NCBI RefSeq assembly: GCF_009469595.2
Contig: NZ_SSXV01000004.1
Span: 124,001-188,000 of the forward strand
Length of the DNA stretch: 64,000 nucleotides
DNA from: Thauera sp. 2A1
GTDB taxonomy: Bacteria; Pseudomonadota; Gammaproteobacteria; Burkholderiales; Rhodocyclaceae
Reading direction: 5' to 3'
Positions 9,246 through 18,308 of the stretch are shown here, piece after piece; the first letter of the stretch is position 1, and every line of letters starts with the position of its first letter. The notes below the pieces were generated by a model that saw nothing but the letters and a program-made list of their open reading frames with translations, was not told the origin of the DNA and searched no databases. The position numbers and the translations under genes are program-made.

Positions 9246-9370
9246 CATGTAAAGGTGTGCTTCTCAACAGGTAAAGGCCGGTTCAGCCGCCTATCCCACA
9301 AGCCTTCCAAGCTTCCGAAAGTCGCGACCATCAGAGCGCATCGCGAACGCGTGGATAGGGGCAAGACGCA

Positions 9371-9393
9371 AGGCGCCCCCGGAAGGGGCGCCT
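9371..9393 (-). terminator. Strong hairpin after radC
   Basis: Nine-base-pair stem AGGCGCCCC/GGGGCGCCT with a five-base loop, six bases beyond the radC stop on the minus strand. The tract that follows is only weakly T-rich, so intrinsic termination is likely but not certain. It would insulate the transfer operon above from the methyltransferase cassette below. Confidence 0.5.
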
Positions 9394-9398
9394 GCGGA

Positions 9399-9893
9399 CT
9401 ACAACAAGCCGGCTTCGGCGAACGAGTACGGGCTGCCCTTGCCGACGATGAAGTGATCCAGCACCCGGACATCGACGGTGGCCAGGGCGCTCTTCAGCCG
9501 CTCGGTGATCACACGATCAGCGGCCGAGGGCTCGGTGTTCCCCGAGGGATGCTGATGCGCCAGGATCAGCGCCGAAGCGTTGAGCGCCAGCGCACGCTGG
9601 ACCACCACCCTCGGATACACCGAAGTCTGGTCGACCGTGCCCTTGAACAGCGGCTCGTAGGCGAGCACCTGGTGCTGGTTGTCGAGAAACACGACGGCGA
9701 AGATTTCGTTCGGCTCCGCGACCAGTTTCAGGCGCAGGTAGTCGCGCACGGCGGCGGGACTGCCAAGCGCCGGACCGGCCTTGAACACGCGGTTCTCCAG
9801 CAGGGTGATGGCCTGCTGGATGATCCAGTCTTCGTGCTGGGCGGCGATCAGGGTGAGCGACTCCGGGCGGGAGTCGGCGATGACAAGAGACAT
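9399..9893 (-). CDS. radC: RadC-family JAB/MPN domain protein
   Basis: A 164-residue protein of the short, mobile-element RadC type, without the helix-hairpin-helix part of chromosomal RadC. The metal-binding JAMM motif is clear: 'AHQHPSG' with Asp further on ('EPSAADRVI'), and the upstream Glu lies in the 'PNEIFAVV' strand. I chose the ATG at 9893 because GGAGG precedes it by about 7 bases; a longer frame upstream reads through the leader repeat. Such genes are constant passengers of ICEs and genomic islands. Their role is unsettled, although an enzymatic function of the JAB fold is assumed. Confidence 0.9.
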   Translation of the reverse strand: MSLVIADSRPESLTLIAAQHEDWIIQQAITLLENRVFKAGPALGSPAAVRDYLRLKLVAEPNEIFAVVFLDNQHQVLAYEPLFKGTVDQTSVYPRVVVQRALALNASALILAHQHPSGNTEPSAADRVITERLKSALATVDVRVLDHFIVGKGSPYSFAEAGLL

Positions 9894-10070
9894 GGCGAAC
9901 CTCCAATGGATGAGATCGGAGGGCGCCTGCCCCTGGAGGGCAAACCCTCCTGGGGACGATGGGGATGGAACAGGTGACGAGCGGGCATCCACCACCGCGG
10001 ATGCAGTGGCTGTTCGCGTCAAGGGATGCGATGCGAACGGGTTTCGATCAACGCGGACAAGCCGCGCCGC

Positions 10071-10127
10071 AGCCTTGAAGATCCATGGCTACCTGGGCAT
10101 GTCACCGGCAACGCCGGCGGGCATGTC
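10071..10127 (-). repeat. ICE leader repeat B, copy 1
   Basis: This segment is about 85% identical to 51560-51615. Read on the minus strand it contains a CCGGC-GTT-GCCGG hairpin and a mini-frame MPAGVAGDMPR followed by a stop. Here that frame is also the last part of the DsbA-like gene. Both copies lie 120-240 bases upstream of an ICE core gene (radC here). Confidence 0.75.
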
Positions 10128-10832
10128 TGGGGAATGGGCGGGGTCGGCTACGGTCGTGCTGCCGGCGGCGAGCAGGTCGATGGCCGACAGCAAGGCATCG
10201 CCTTCGACGGGACCGTGCAGCAGGAGGGTCTTGCCGGACTCGCGGTCGCGCAGTTGCAGGGCCGGCGTGGCCGCGATGCCCTGCTGTGCGGCTTCCACCG
10301 CCTGGGCATGGACTACGGCATCCGGGCGCTCGCTGCCGAGACAACCCTGCATGGCTGGCGTGAGGTCGGGATAGCGCAGGCCCTCCGGCAGGCCCTGGCC
10401 GTCGCCACGGGTGTTCGAGTAGAGCCATGCCACGGCCTGCCAGAACGTGGCATGTCCGCCCGTCTCGCCCGCGCACTCGGCTAGGCGTGCCCCGGCAGTC
10501 GCGGCCGGCTCGTGCATGGACAGAGGCAGGTGGTGCCACTGCCAGTTCACCTCGGGATGGGCGTCGATCCAGCGCTTGAGCGCGGGGAAGTAGGCCCGGC
10601 AGTACGGACACTCCAGGTCGGCGTACCCGACCACCGTGAAGCGCGCATCGGCACGGCCATACAGCCAGGGAGGGCCAGCCGGTTTCGACGCTTCGGACCC
10701 GGCGACGGCCAGGGACACGGGGTCGGTCGCCGGATGCGGCACGCGCAGCAGCATCCACGAGGCAACCGCAATCGTCACCACGATCAGCAGGCCGACCCAG
10801 GGATGACAGCGGGCGAATGAAGGCATGCGCAT
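10089..10832 (-). CDS. DsbA-like thioredoxin-fold protein of the transfer cluster
   Basis: A 247-residue protein with an N-terminal membrane anchor (about residues 13-32), so it is periplasmic facing. The thioredoxin fold begins near residue 60 and has the active-site pair CPYC in 'DLECPYCRAYF'. The cis-Pro region is 'GIAATPALQL'. This is a DsbA/DsbG-type thiol oxidoreductase, expected to form or isomerise disulfides in the Cys-rich pore proteins (TIGR03756, TIGR03755). I chose the ATG at 10832, with GGGAG upstream and the TraC-type gene ending 13 bases away. The last 11 codons lie in repeat B, which has a counterpart 41 kb away. Confidence 0.85.
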   Translation of the reverse strand: MRMPSFARCHPWVGLLIVVTIAVASWMLLRVPHPATDPVSLAVAGSEASKPAGPPWLYGRADARFTVVGYADLECPYCRAYFPALKRWIDAHPEVNWQWHHLPLSMHEPAATAGARLAECAGETGGHATFWQAVAWLYSNTRGDGQGLPEGLRYPDLTPAMQGCLGSERPDAVVHAQAVEAAQQGIAATPALQLRDRESGKTLLLHGPVEGDALLSAIDLLAAGSTTVADPAHSPDMPAGVAGDMPR

Positions 10833-10845
10833 CGTGTCGCTCCCG

Positions 10846-13734
10846 TCAGGCCAACGTGTCCAGCGCCAGCGGTTCGATGCCCCGCGCACGGTCGATCTTC
10901 TCGGCCACGCGGAAGGCGGCATCCAGCTCGCTGATGCCGTGCTGCTGCATCAACTGGAAGCGTTCGGCCTTCTCCTCGGGCTCGGTCATCGCCATCGCCA
11001 GGTAGAGGCTGGGCGGCACAGCGCGGAACAGCACTTCCATCGACTTGGACAGGATGACGCCCTCGCTGAACTTGCCGGCCTCCTTGCGTGCCGAGAGCAT
11101 CAGCGCCTGCTGCGAAGCGTTGAGTTCGCGGAAGCGCGCGATCTTCTCGACTTCATCGGGTGGCATCGACAGGCAGATCCACCACTCGATCATGTTGAGC
11201 ATGGGCTCGGCCGCTTTCGGCAAGTCGTCCAGGTTCTGCGTGGCGAGCCAGAACCAGGCGCCGAGCTTGCGCCACATCTTGGTGATCTTGACCACGTAGG
11301 GCGCGAGCAGGGGGTTCTTCGTGATGATGTGGCCTTCGTCCGTCACGTTGATGATCGGGCGGCCCAGGAACTGGTCGCGCTCGGCGATGTTGTTGACGGT
11401 GTTGATGAGCGAGATGTAGGCAATCGAGAGTTGGGCGTTGTAGCCCTCGCGCGCGAAGGTGGCCAGGTCCACGATGGTGATGTCCGCCTCGGGCCACGGC
11501 GTGCCGGACCGGTCGAACATCTCGCCGTCCACGCCCTGGCAGAACATGTCCATGGCGTCGGCCATCTCCAGCAGCCGTGCGCGCCGCATCTCCGGCAGCG
11601 TGGCATCGCGGGCGCGCTCGCGCAGCGCCTCGCGCACATCGCGGGTCAGTACCGTGCGCTTCTCCGCTACGCAGTGCTGTGCCGCATCGAGAATGCACTG
11701 GCGGATCAGGCTGCGGTCGGCGCGCGTCATGCGCGCTTCTTCCTTGTCCTCGCCGCCGGTGATCATCAGTCGTGCAGTGATCTCCAGCTCGCCGAGCACG
11801 TCGCGCTGCTCATCGCCTTCCACGACCATGCCGGCATCGGTCTGGTCTTCGTCGAGCGCATCGGCGTCCAGCGTCTGTACCTGGCTCGGCGTATCGACCA
11901 GGCGCCAGGCGTCGGCGAACGGCGCCAGACTGACGCCCGCGCCGGGCGCGAGCTTCACCCGATGCACGGTGAGGCCCAACCGTGCCGCGAAGTCGCCGAA
12001 CAGGCCGAAGCTGTTGCCAGCCTCGACGATGAACAGGCGCGGCCGATAGATCGCCGTCACCTGGTTCAGGATGTTGTTGAGCGTCGCGCTCTTGCCCGAA
12101 CCCGTGGGACCGAACAGGAACAGGTGCGCGTTCATCTGCCGGTCGAGGCGGTTCAACGGATCGAAGGTGATCGGACCGCCGCCGCGGTTGAAGAACGTGA
12201 TGCCCGGATGCCCCGTGCCCTGACTGCGGCCCCAGACCGGCGCCAGGTTCGCCGCGTGTTGCGCGAACATGAGCTGGGTGTACCACTGGCGCTTGTCGGC
12301 AGCCGGGTCGAACACGCACGGCAGCCAGCGCAGATAGCTGTTCAGCGGCGCCACCTCGTCCTCTTCGCGTACCGGTTGCAGGCCGGCGTTGAGCATCACG
12401 TTGACGAGCTGCAGGCCGCGCGCATCGAGCTGGGCCAGATCGCGGCCACGCAGGTAGAACGCCAGCGCGCCACGGTAGAGCTTGTGCGCGCTGCCGATCA
12501 GGCCGCGCGCCTGCTGCACGTCCTGCCGGGCCTGCTCCGAGGCCAGGGTCTCGCCGACGGCCTTCCTGGCGAGGTGGTTGAGGTGCGCCTCCAGCACGTC
12601 CTGGGGCGTGGCGACCAGCGTCAGGCACATCATCGTGTCCTCGGGCATCTGGTCGAACAGCGCGTTCATCGCATCGCCGCCTTTGCGCGTCTCGCCCGTC
12701 AGATGGCCCGTCACGGGTGGCGTGCGCAGGCGATCCATCACGATCACCCGATGCGGCATGCCGTCGAAGAACCACAGGCCGTTGGGCACGTCCGAGCGGG
12801 GCTGGCCGAAGAACAGGCGCTGCGCGAAGTCGGTGCCGCTGGCGAGTTCGAGCTCGCCCTCCTCCCGCTCTTCCGGGTAGCGGGTCAGCGCGTAGAAGCG
12901 TTCGCGGTCTTCGGCAGTGGCGCCGAGCAGGGTCGGATTCGGGTTGAACCAGCGCAGCAGCCAGGCGTGGATGTCCGCCGGGCCGAGCCGTCGGGCTTTC
13001 ACGCCGGCATTGGCCAACCCGCCGGCGAGGCGGTCGCAGATCGTGGTCAGCGCCTGCTCGGGCGACTGGCCGCGCCGCGGGGCCGGGGCTGCGGACGTGC
13101 GGCGGTAGACCACCATGCGCACGCGCCGCACCTGGCCGCGCCACGGCAGGCGCGTCACCGTGGTGTCCTCGAACAGGCCGCCCGGCTTGGCGATGGCCCG
13201 CAGGTGATGGGCGAAGAAGCGCAGGTAGAAGTCGCTGAACGCGCTGCCCTGCGCACGCGGCTGCAGATAGTTCGCCAGGGAGCGCAGATAGTTGTCCCAG
13301 TCGGCCTCGTCCTGGGCGTAGAGCTGCACCACCCAGGGGTTGTCGTCCAACTCGTCAAAGGAGTCCTGCAGGGCGTTCTCCAGCGCATCGCGCGCCTGCC
13401 ACAGCCAGGCCATCTCGCGGCCCTCGGTGCCGACCGGCGCCAGTTCGAAGAAGGCCGCCACCGACTGGCCGTCTTCCAGCAACATGCACTTGCTGCCGGG
13501 CAGGTACTCAACCCAGGGCAGCAAGTCCGCGAACGACGGCGCGACGCCATAGAGCGCATCGTGGTCGTCCTGGGTGGCCGGCCTGCGCCGGCCCCGGCCG
13601 AGCGCGCTGCCCGGCTCGGCGACACCCTGTGCCGCCAGCGCCGTCACGTGCCGCGCCCAGGCATCATCGGTCGCATCCGCGGCGTCAACAGGCGATGCGT
13701 CGGACTTGCGTGACCACGGCAGCGACCAGGCCAT
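10846..13734 (-). CDS. Conjugative transfer ATPase, TraC/VirB4-like (TIGR03744)
   Basis: A 962-residue cytoplasmic ATPase that powers assembly of the mating pore. Walker A is 'GPTGSGKS' at about residues 542-549, Walker B is in 'IINVTDEGHII', and the N-terminal half is the VirB4-type domain that interacts with the pore. Length fits the TIGR03744 family. The start overlaps the last base of the TIGR03751 lipoprotein gene. It lies in the middle of the mating-pore operon and is probably translated by coupling. A long antiparallel open frame on the plus strand is only its shadow. Confidence 0.95.
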   Translation of the reverse strand: MAWSLPWSRKSDASPVDAADATDDAWARHVTALAAQGVAEPGSALGRGRRRPATQDDHDALYGVAPSFADLLPWVEYLPGSKCMLLEDGQSVAAFFELAPVGTEGREMAWLWQARDALENALQDSFDELDDNPWVVQLYAQDEADWDNYLRSLANYLQPRAQGSAFSDFYLRFFAHHLRAIAKPGGLFEDTTVTRLPWRGQVRRVRMVVYRRTSAAPAPRRGQSPEQALTTICDRLAGGLANAGVKARRLGPADIHAWLLRWFNPNPTLLGATAEDRERFYALTRYPEEREEGELELASGTDFAQRLFFGQPRSDVPNGLWFFDGMPHRVIVMDRLRTPPVTGHLTGETRKGGDAMNALFDQMPEDTMMCLTLVATPQDVLEAHLNHLARKAVGETLASEQARQDVQQARGLIGSAHKLYRGALAFYLRGRDLAQLDARGLQLVNVMLNAGLQPVREEDEVAPLNSYLRWLPCVFDPAADKRQWYTQLMFAQHAANLAPVWGRSQGTGHPGITFFNRGGGPITFDPLNRLDRQMNAHLFLFGPTGSGKSATLNNILNQVTAIYRPRLFIVEAGNSFGLFGDFAARLGLTVHRVKLAPGAGVSLAPFADAWRLVDTPSQVQTLDADALDEDQTDAGMVVEGDEQRDVLGELEITARLMITGGEDKEEARMTRADRSLIRQCILDAAQHCVAEKRTVLTRDVREALRERARDATLPEMRRARLLEMADAMDMFCQGVDGEMFDRSGTPWPEADITIVDLATFAREGYNAQLSIAYISLINTVNNIAERDQFLGRPIINVTDEGHIITKNPLLAPYVVKITKMWRKLGAWFWLATQNLDDLPKAAEPMLNMIEWWICLSMPPDEVEKIARFRELNASQQALMLSARKEAGKFSEGVILSKSMEVLFRAVPPSLYLAMAMTEPEEKAERFQLMQQHGISELDAAFRVAEKIDRARGIEPLALDTLA

Positions 13735-14168
13735 CAGTAGTCCTCCACGCGCTCGCCCGGCATCGCGTACTGCACGCGCTGGTAGAGCGGGAACACCGTG
13801 CTGTAGCCGGGCACCGGCACCGGGTCGGTGCCCGCCAGGTGCGGGAATACGTACATCACCAGGTCGGGGTTCGGCAGGCGGTGGAACTGGCGGTGAATCT
13901 CGTTCTGCGCGGTACGGGTGTAGCGCGCCTGCACGCCGGGCGCCGCCTGCACATCGGCATCGGCCAGCGGCCGGCGCAGGCCCTGGCGCGCATCGAGCAG
14001 TTGCCGGGCGGCCTGGCCGCCGCCCGCGCTTCCGCCGGTCTCCTGATGCCAGATGTCGAGCATGGTGCTGTCGCCGTGCGGCAGCAGCTTCTCCTTGCTG
14101 GTAGCGCAGCCGCCGAGCAGGGTGGCCGCCAGCAGCACGGCGGCCGCGTCAATCCAGATCCGAGGCAT
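13734..14168 (-). CDS. TIGR03751 family lipoprotein (TraV/VirB7-like)
   Basis: A 144-residue outer-membrane lipoprotein with a signal peptide ending in the lipobox 'LLGGC' (Cys at about residue 21). The mature part is short and Gln/Arg-rich. In MPF-G systems this protein anchors the core complex to the outer membrane, like VirB7/TraV. It overlaps the TIGR03752 gene by 20 bases and the ATPase gene by one base. Confidence 0.85.
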   Translation of the reverse strand: MPRIWIDAAAVLLAATLLGGCATSKEKLLPHGDSTMLDIWHQETGGSAGGGQAARQLLDARQGLRRPLADADVQAAPGVQARYTRTAQNEIHRQFHRLPNPDLVMYVFPHLAGTDPVPVPGYSTVFPLYQRVQYAMPGERVEDY

Positions 14169-15582
14169 GGGCTTCTCCGGTGCGGTGGTGAACCCGACGC
14201 CCCTTGGCGTCGTAGTCGATGTCGAGCGGCTGCTCCAGATGCACGGCCACCTTGGCGCCGGGCTGCACGTAGACCGCCGCGAAGGCCTGGCCGTAGAGCT
14301 TGTTGACCCAATCGGCCATGTCGCGCACGCCGCCCGCGAGGATGCGGCCCATCGCTTCGTTGCCGCTGATGCCGACGGTGCCCAGCGAGCCGTTGCTGTT
14401 GGCGACCACGGCCACGCTGCCGTTGTCGGACTTGATGAGCGAGGCCACGCCGGCGCCGGCTGCGGTGATGAGCGCCTGGCTGCCCAGGTACTGCTGGGCG
14501 TTGCTGCGTCGCTCGCCGCTGACGCACGGAATGCCGTAGGGGTCGCTGATCCAGCCCAGGCCGCCCTGGATGCTGGCGCCGTTGTGCCCCGAGTTGCCGC
14601 TGTTGCTGCCGCCCTTGCTGCGGTCCTCCGGCACCGTGCGGATGGTGCCGTCCTGGAACACGAACGTGACCGAGCGGATTTGCCCGCGCACGCACGAGAG
14701 CGTCCAGTCGCCCGAGGCCGTGCCGCTGACCACGGCGCCGGCCACGTCGGGGATGTCGATGCCGTTGGCCGTGAGGTTGTCCAGGCCGATCAACACCTTG
14801 AACGGGTACGGGTCGTTGACGGTTCCGTCGATCGGCACGCGCCCGATCAGCGCCGTCATGGCAATCGACCCCATGAGCGTTGAGTTCGACGGCACGGTGT
14901 AGACCGCCTTCGTGGATGCGCCCACGGCGCGGCTGCCGACGTCGGCGACGGATTCCACTGCGGCCGACAGGCTTTTCTGGGCCGGCCCGAAGCTCAGGGG
15001 AAAGCTCGGCTCCTTGTTGCCGTTCTTGGCGTCGACCTTGGCATCGTCTGGCTCGACCCACTGCGTGCCACTGGTGCCGCGGTTGAAGCGCTTGCCGTCA
15101 CCCTCTTCCAGCCCCAGCCCGACGGGCAGGTCGGACGGGCCACCCTTGCCGGCAAGGCCGTCCAGTTGCCGCTGCAGATCCTGCAGCAGCCCCTGGGTCT
15201 GCTGCCTGTCGCTGGCCACCTGGGTGCGCTCCTGCTCCAGGCGGTTGCGCTCGCCTTCCAGCGCGCTCTGGATGCGTTGGTCGATCGCGCTTTCCCGCGC
15301 ACGCAGGCGCTCGTTCTCGGCCTTGTGCTGCTTGTTGTCGCCGAGCGCGCTCTGCAGCTCGGTGCGCAACTGCTTCACCTGGGCCACCAGCGTGGCGACG
15401 GTATCGCGCGGCGTGTCGCCTGCGATGCCCAGGGCTTTCATCTCCTCGGGCGTGAGCGTACTGGCCGCGCCCTTGGGGGCGGGCTGGCCGCCGGGCGCGC
15501 CGGAGAACAGTTTGATGCCGACGAACACCAGCAGCAGCGCCATCGGGATCAGCAGCCACTTGAGCAGCGGATTACTCTTCAT
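14149..15582 (-). CDS. TIGR03752 family core-complex protein (TraB/VirB10-like)
   Basis: A 477-residue protein with a single membrane anchor near residues 8-28, a coiled coil at about 75-150 (heptad-rich, Glu/Gln/Arg), and a C-terminal domain of the VirB10/TraB type from about residue 215. VirB10-like proteins span from inner to outer membrane and gate the channel. The neighbours are the VirB9-like TIGR03749 gene upstream (11-base overlap) and the lipoprotein downstream, the usual core-complex set. Confidence 0.9.
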   Translation of the reverse strand: MKSNPLLKWLLIPMALLLVFVGIKLFSGAPGGQPAPKGAASTLTPEEMKALGIAGDTPRDTVATLVAQVKQLRTELQSALGDNKQHKAENERLRARESAIDQRIQSALEGERNRLEQERTQVASDRQQTQGLLQDLQRQLDGLAGKGGPSDLPVGLGLEEGDGKRFNRGTSGTQWVEPDDAKVDAKNGNKEPSFPLSFGPAQKSLSAAVESVADVGSRAVGASTKAVYTVPSNSTLMGSIAMTALIGRVPIDGTVNDPYPFKVLIGLDNLTANGIDIPDVAGAVVSGTASGDWTLSCVRGQIRSVTFVFQDGTIRTVPEDRSKGGSNSGNSGHNGASIQGGLGWISDPYGIPCVSGERRSNAQQYLGSQALITAAGAGVASLIKSDNGSVAVVANSNGSLGTVGISGNEAMGRILAGGVRDMADWVNKLYGQAFAAVYVQPGAKVAVHLEQPLDIDYDAKGRRVHHRTGEAHASDLD

Positions 15583-16486
15583 CGCGCGCTCCTCCGGTCG
15601 AGCCGGCCGCGGCGGCCGGCGGCAGGTTCGCGGTGGCGTCGATCGGGCTCAGCGCCGGCAGCAGCGACTCGGCCAGGCCGTGGCCGCGCGTGACCAGGTA
15701 GAGCACCGTGGTGTCGGACGGGGTACCGACCGGCCCCAGGTTCGGATGCTGGAAGGTCGCCGCCACGAAGTTCCCCTGCAGGGCGCGCGGGTCGAGGTCG
15801 AGCCAGCGCGCCGAGGTGTTGGTGAGTCGCACGGCCGTCACCCACTGGTCTTCCAGGCGCCACGCGGCCAGTGCTCGCGCGTGCACCGGCAGCGTCGGCA
15901 GCAAGGTGTCCAGCGCGAGGCCGCGGCGCAGGTTCACGCGCCCGATGCCGGCGACAGGCTCGACGGTGCGCAGCGGCGCGTACAGGCTCTGCGCGGCATG
16001 GCGCGTCAGCACGACCGGTACCGGCGTTTCGCGCCGGGGAAGGGATTTGTCTGCCGGCGCAATGGCCTGCTCGTCCGCGCCGCCTGCTTCACCGCCGCCG
16101 TAGCGCTTCGCGGGGGCTTCCGCTTCCACGATGCGCACCGGCTCCAGCGGCGCCTGGCCGTCCTTCGCCGGCTCGGCGGCGATGTCGAGCAGGATCAGCG
16201 CGCCGGATTCCACGTCCTGCAGTTGCAGCCGCGTGGGCGGAATCGGCTCGCTCGCCCGCAGGTAGATCGCGCCGCCGGCACTCTGCACGCGCAGGTGGTC
16301 GCCGACGCTGGCCGGCACGCCGACGCGCACATTGCGGTCGATGAAGACCACGCGCTCCTGACCGACCACCAGCGGCACCGGCAGGGGCAGGCGCTCCCAG
16401 CGCAGGATTTCCACGGCCTGGCTGGCCGGCACGACACCGAGGATCAGCAGGACGCCGGCCAGGGCCGACCAGTTAACGGGCTTCAT
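15572..16486 (-). CDS. TIGR03749 family protein (DUF3438, TraK/VirB9-like)
   Basis: A 304-residue exported protein. A signal peptide (about residues 1-24) is followed by a beta-rich domain ('ILRWERLPLPVPLVVG...RVVFIDRNV') typical of the TraK/VirB9 secretin-like component of the core complex. I chose the ATG at 16486, which overlaps the stop of the TIGR03746 gene; a much longer frame upstream runs antisense-like through that gene and has no signal peptide. It sits between the TIGR03746 and TIGR03752 genes, as in other ICEs of this class. Confidence 0.9.
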   Translation of the reverse strand: MKPVNWSALAGVLLILGVVPASQAVEILRWERLPLPVPLVVGQERVVFIDRNVRVGVPASVGDHLRVQSAGGAIYLRASEPIPPTRLQLQDVESGALILLDIAAEPAKDGQAPLEPVRIVEAEAPAKRYGGGEAGGADEQAIAPADKSLPRRETPVPVVLTRHAAQSLYAPLRTVEPVAGIGRVNLRRGLALDTLLPTLPVHARALAAWRLEDQWVTAVRLTNTSARWLDLDPRALQGNFVAATFQHPNLGPVGTPSDTTVLYLVTRGHGLAESLLPALSPIDATANLPPAAAAGSTGGARDEE

Positions 16487-17175
16487 GGGGAGTCTCCCTG
16501 CAGGTGGCCGGAGGCGTTGGCGGGCGCGCCGGCCTGGGTCGGCGTCGGCGGCGGTTCGATGCGCTGGGGTGCGCCGGCGTAGCAGTCCAGCGCCAGGCCG
16601 AAGGGGTTGCGCTCGGGGTCGGTGTCGAGCCGGACGACCTTGATGGGGTAGCGCACCAGGGCGCGCTTGACCTGCTCGGAGCCGTAGTATTCGTCCGCGC
16701 TCACGTCGAGCGTGACGATCCAATCGCGGTCGGAAACCACCTTGACGCGCGTGGCCGGAGCGTCGCCATAGCCGCGGCCGGGAATCTCGTAGATGCCGCG
16801 CACGCGCTGACGCAGCTCGCCACTGGCGCGCCGGTACTCGTAGTCCTGTTGCAGGAAGGCCCGGCAGCTCGGCGTCAGGTAGGCCGACAGCGCACGCAGG
16901 TTGCGCGGATAGTCCTCTTCGCCGTTCGTGGGCCAGCGCTGCATCTGCTGCCAGATGTAGAACGAGAAGGCATACACGCTCTCGGGCGGCACGTCCCACC
17001 ACTTGCGCGTGCTGCCCGAGCGCAGGTCCGGCGGCACATGGATGGTGAGACTCTTCGGCGCACTCCACCAACCGAAGCCGAGCAGCAGCGCCACCACGAA
17101 CAACGCGCCGGCCCCCAGACGCAACGTCTTCACGTGCGCCTGCAGGTGCGCAACCTCGTTCTTGAAACGGCTCAC
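16483..17175 (-). CDS. TIGR03746 family protein (DUF2895, TraE/VirB8-like)
   Basis: A 230-residue inner-membrane protein with one membrane segment at about residues 20-40 and a periplasmic domain after it. This is the layout of TraE/VirB8-type assembly factors. I chose the GTG at 17175 because AGGAGG precedes it by 8 bases; the longer frame upstream adds an Arg-rich tail without a ribosome site. A 79-base gap separates it from the DUF3487 gene. The C terminus is Pro-rich. Confidence 0.85.
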   Translation of the reverse strand: MSRFKNEVAHLQAHVKTLRLGAGALFVVALLLGFGWWSAPKSLTIHVPPDLRSGSTRKWWDVPPESVYAFSFYIWQQMQRWPTNGEEDYPRNLRALSAYLTPSCRAFLQQDYEYRRASGELRQRVRGIYEIPGRGYGDAPATRVKVVSDRDWIVTLDVSADEYYGSEQVKRALVRYPIKVVRLDTDPERNPFGLALDCYAGAPQRIEPPPTPTQAGAPANASGHLQGDSP

Positions 17176-17254
17176 TGAACTACCCTCCTGTCGCTGACGC
17201 GACATCCTCCCCGAGGGAGGTTCGCGCGCCCTTCGGGCGGCCGTGCGGGCGCGC

Positions 17255-17665
17255 TCATGGCGCACCTCGATCGGCGTTGCGCCGGGTCGTCCAATAGCCC
17301 GAGCGGGTGATGAGGCGCTGGCCGCCCAGGAGCGCTGCCAGCGCCGGGTGCCGCAATGCCAGTCGCCACTGGAGCTGCCGGTAGAGCCAGGTGTCGGGCC
17401 GGCCGCGCTTCTGCGCGCGCAGGAAGCCGCCGCCGACGAAGACGCCCAGCGCGATACCGGCGACGATCAGCGTGGGCACCATGGCGATGCTGTGCGTGAG
17501 CCAGGCCAGCGGCAGGCCGAGCGCGAACCCGGCTGCGGCCGACAGGCCGGCGCAGATCCACAACTCGTCGGCGGTCAGCCCGCGCACGACCACCGGCTGG
17601 CGGTTCAGCCGATGCGGCAGGAAGGTCACCAGCGTGTCTTGCGGGGTCTCCGAAGGGACGGCCAT
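17255..17665 (-). CDS. TIGR03750 family membrane protein (DUF3487, VirB3-like)
   Basis: A 136-residue protein with two adjacent hydrophobic segments (about residues 30-75) and a basic C-terminal tail. Small two-pass proteins at this position act like VirB3/TraL, next to the VirB4-type ATPase. The gene is spaced 12 bases after the DUF2976 gene in the operon. Confidence 0.85.
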   Translation of the reverse strand: MAVPSETPQDTLVTFLPHRLNRQPVVVRGLTADELWICAGLSAAAGFALGLPLAWLTHSIAMVPTLIVAGIALGVFVGGGFLRAQKRGRPDTWLYRQLQWRLALRHPALAALLGGQRLITRSGYWTTRRNADRGAP

Positions 17666-17677
17666 CGCTTGCCGCCC

Positions 17678-18046
17678 TCACAGCACGCCGGTGGCCTTGG
17701 TGAGCAGCCAGATGCCGACCACCAGGAGGATCGCGCCCACGGCGACCGTCAGGCCGAACTGTCCCCAGGTGGCGCGGCCGGTGTGGATCTCCGAGTAGCG
17801 CGTGTAGGCGTGATAGCAGACGCCGACGAACATCGAGGCGACCACGAGCAGCGCGATCAGCAGCACGATGTCGTAGCCGTAGTTCTGCAAGGTCTGCAGG
17901 ATGCCGCTGCCCTGGCCACGCGATGGGTCTTCCATGGTCGGCAGGCCCTGCGCGAAGGCCGACAGCGGCAGGCCCGCGAGCGCCAGCGGCAGCAGCGGTG
18001 CGGCGATGCGGAACGGAATGCGATGGGATGTCGTTGGAGTGTTCAT
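17678..18046 (-). CDS. TIGR03745 family membrane protein (DUF2976, pilin-like candidate)
   Basis: A 122-residue protein with a signal-peptide-like start (about residues 1-32), then two hydrophobic segments (about 55-80 and 92-117) separated by a short basic loop. This size and topology match VirB2/TraA-like prepilins, and I infer that role; the family itself is defined only as ICE-conserved. It lies 22 bases after the TIGR03758 gene. Confidence 0.8.
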   Translation of the reverse strand: MNTPTTSHRIPFRIAAPLLPLALAGLPLSAFAQGLPTMEDPSRGQGSGILQTLQNYGYDIVLLIALLVVASMFVGVCYHAYTRYSEIHTGRATWGQFGLTVAVGAILLVVGIWLLTKATGVL

Positions 18047-18068
18047 GGCGTGTGGCCCTTCGTGACGG

Positions 18069-18308
18069 TCAGGAGAGGAGAAAGAAGGTCAGCACCAGGT
18101 ACATCGCCACGAAGCGCACGACGACGGCGAGGAACTGACGTTCAGTGATGCGGTACTCGGCCCAGCCGACGTAGGCGGTGCGCATGGCCCACACGCCCCA
18201 CAGCAGCAACACGGCGAACACGAAAGCGAGCACCACGGCAGAGACGGCCGAAGGCGCAAAGCCGCCGTTGGCCTGGAAGGCGGCGACCTGATCGGCAGAG
18301 GGCGTCAT
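18069..18308 (-). CDS. TIGR03758 family membrane protein (DUF3262)
   Basis: A 79-residue protein with two hydrophobic stretches (about residues 18-45 and 58-78). It overlaps the RAQPRD gene by four bases and is part of the run of tiny membrane proteins that opens the mating-pore operon. No enzymatic motif is present; a structural role in the pore or pilus is inferred from position. Confidence 0.8.
   Translation of the reverse strand: MTPSADQVAAFQANGGFAPSAVSAVVLAFVFAVLLLWGVWAMRTAYVGWAEYRITERQFLAVVVRFVAMYLVLTFFLLS

Noticed and set aside
10825..13713. A 962-codon open frame on the plus strand
   Set aside because: It mirrors the TraC-type ATPase gene over its full length. The translation is His/Arg/Gln/Val-rich and without domains, as usual for antisense frames of high-GC genes.
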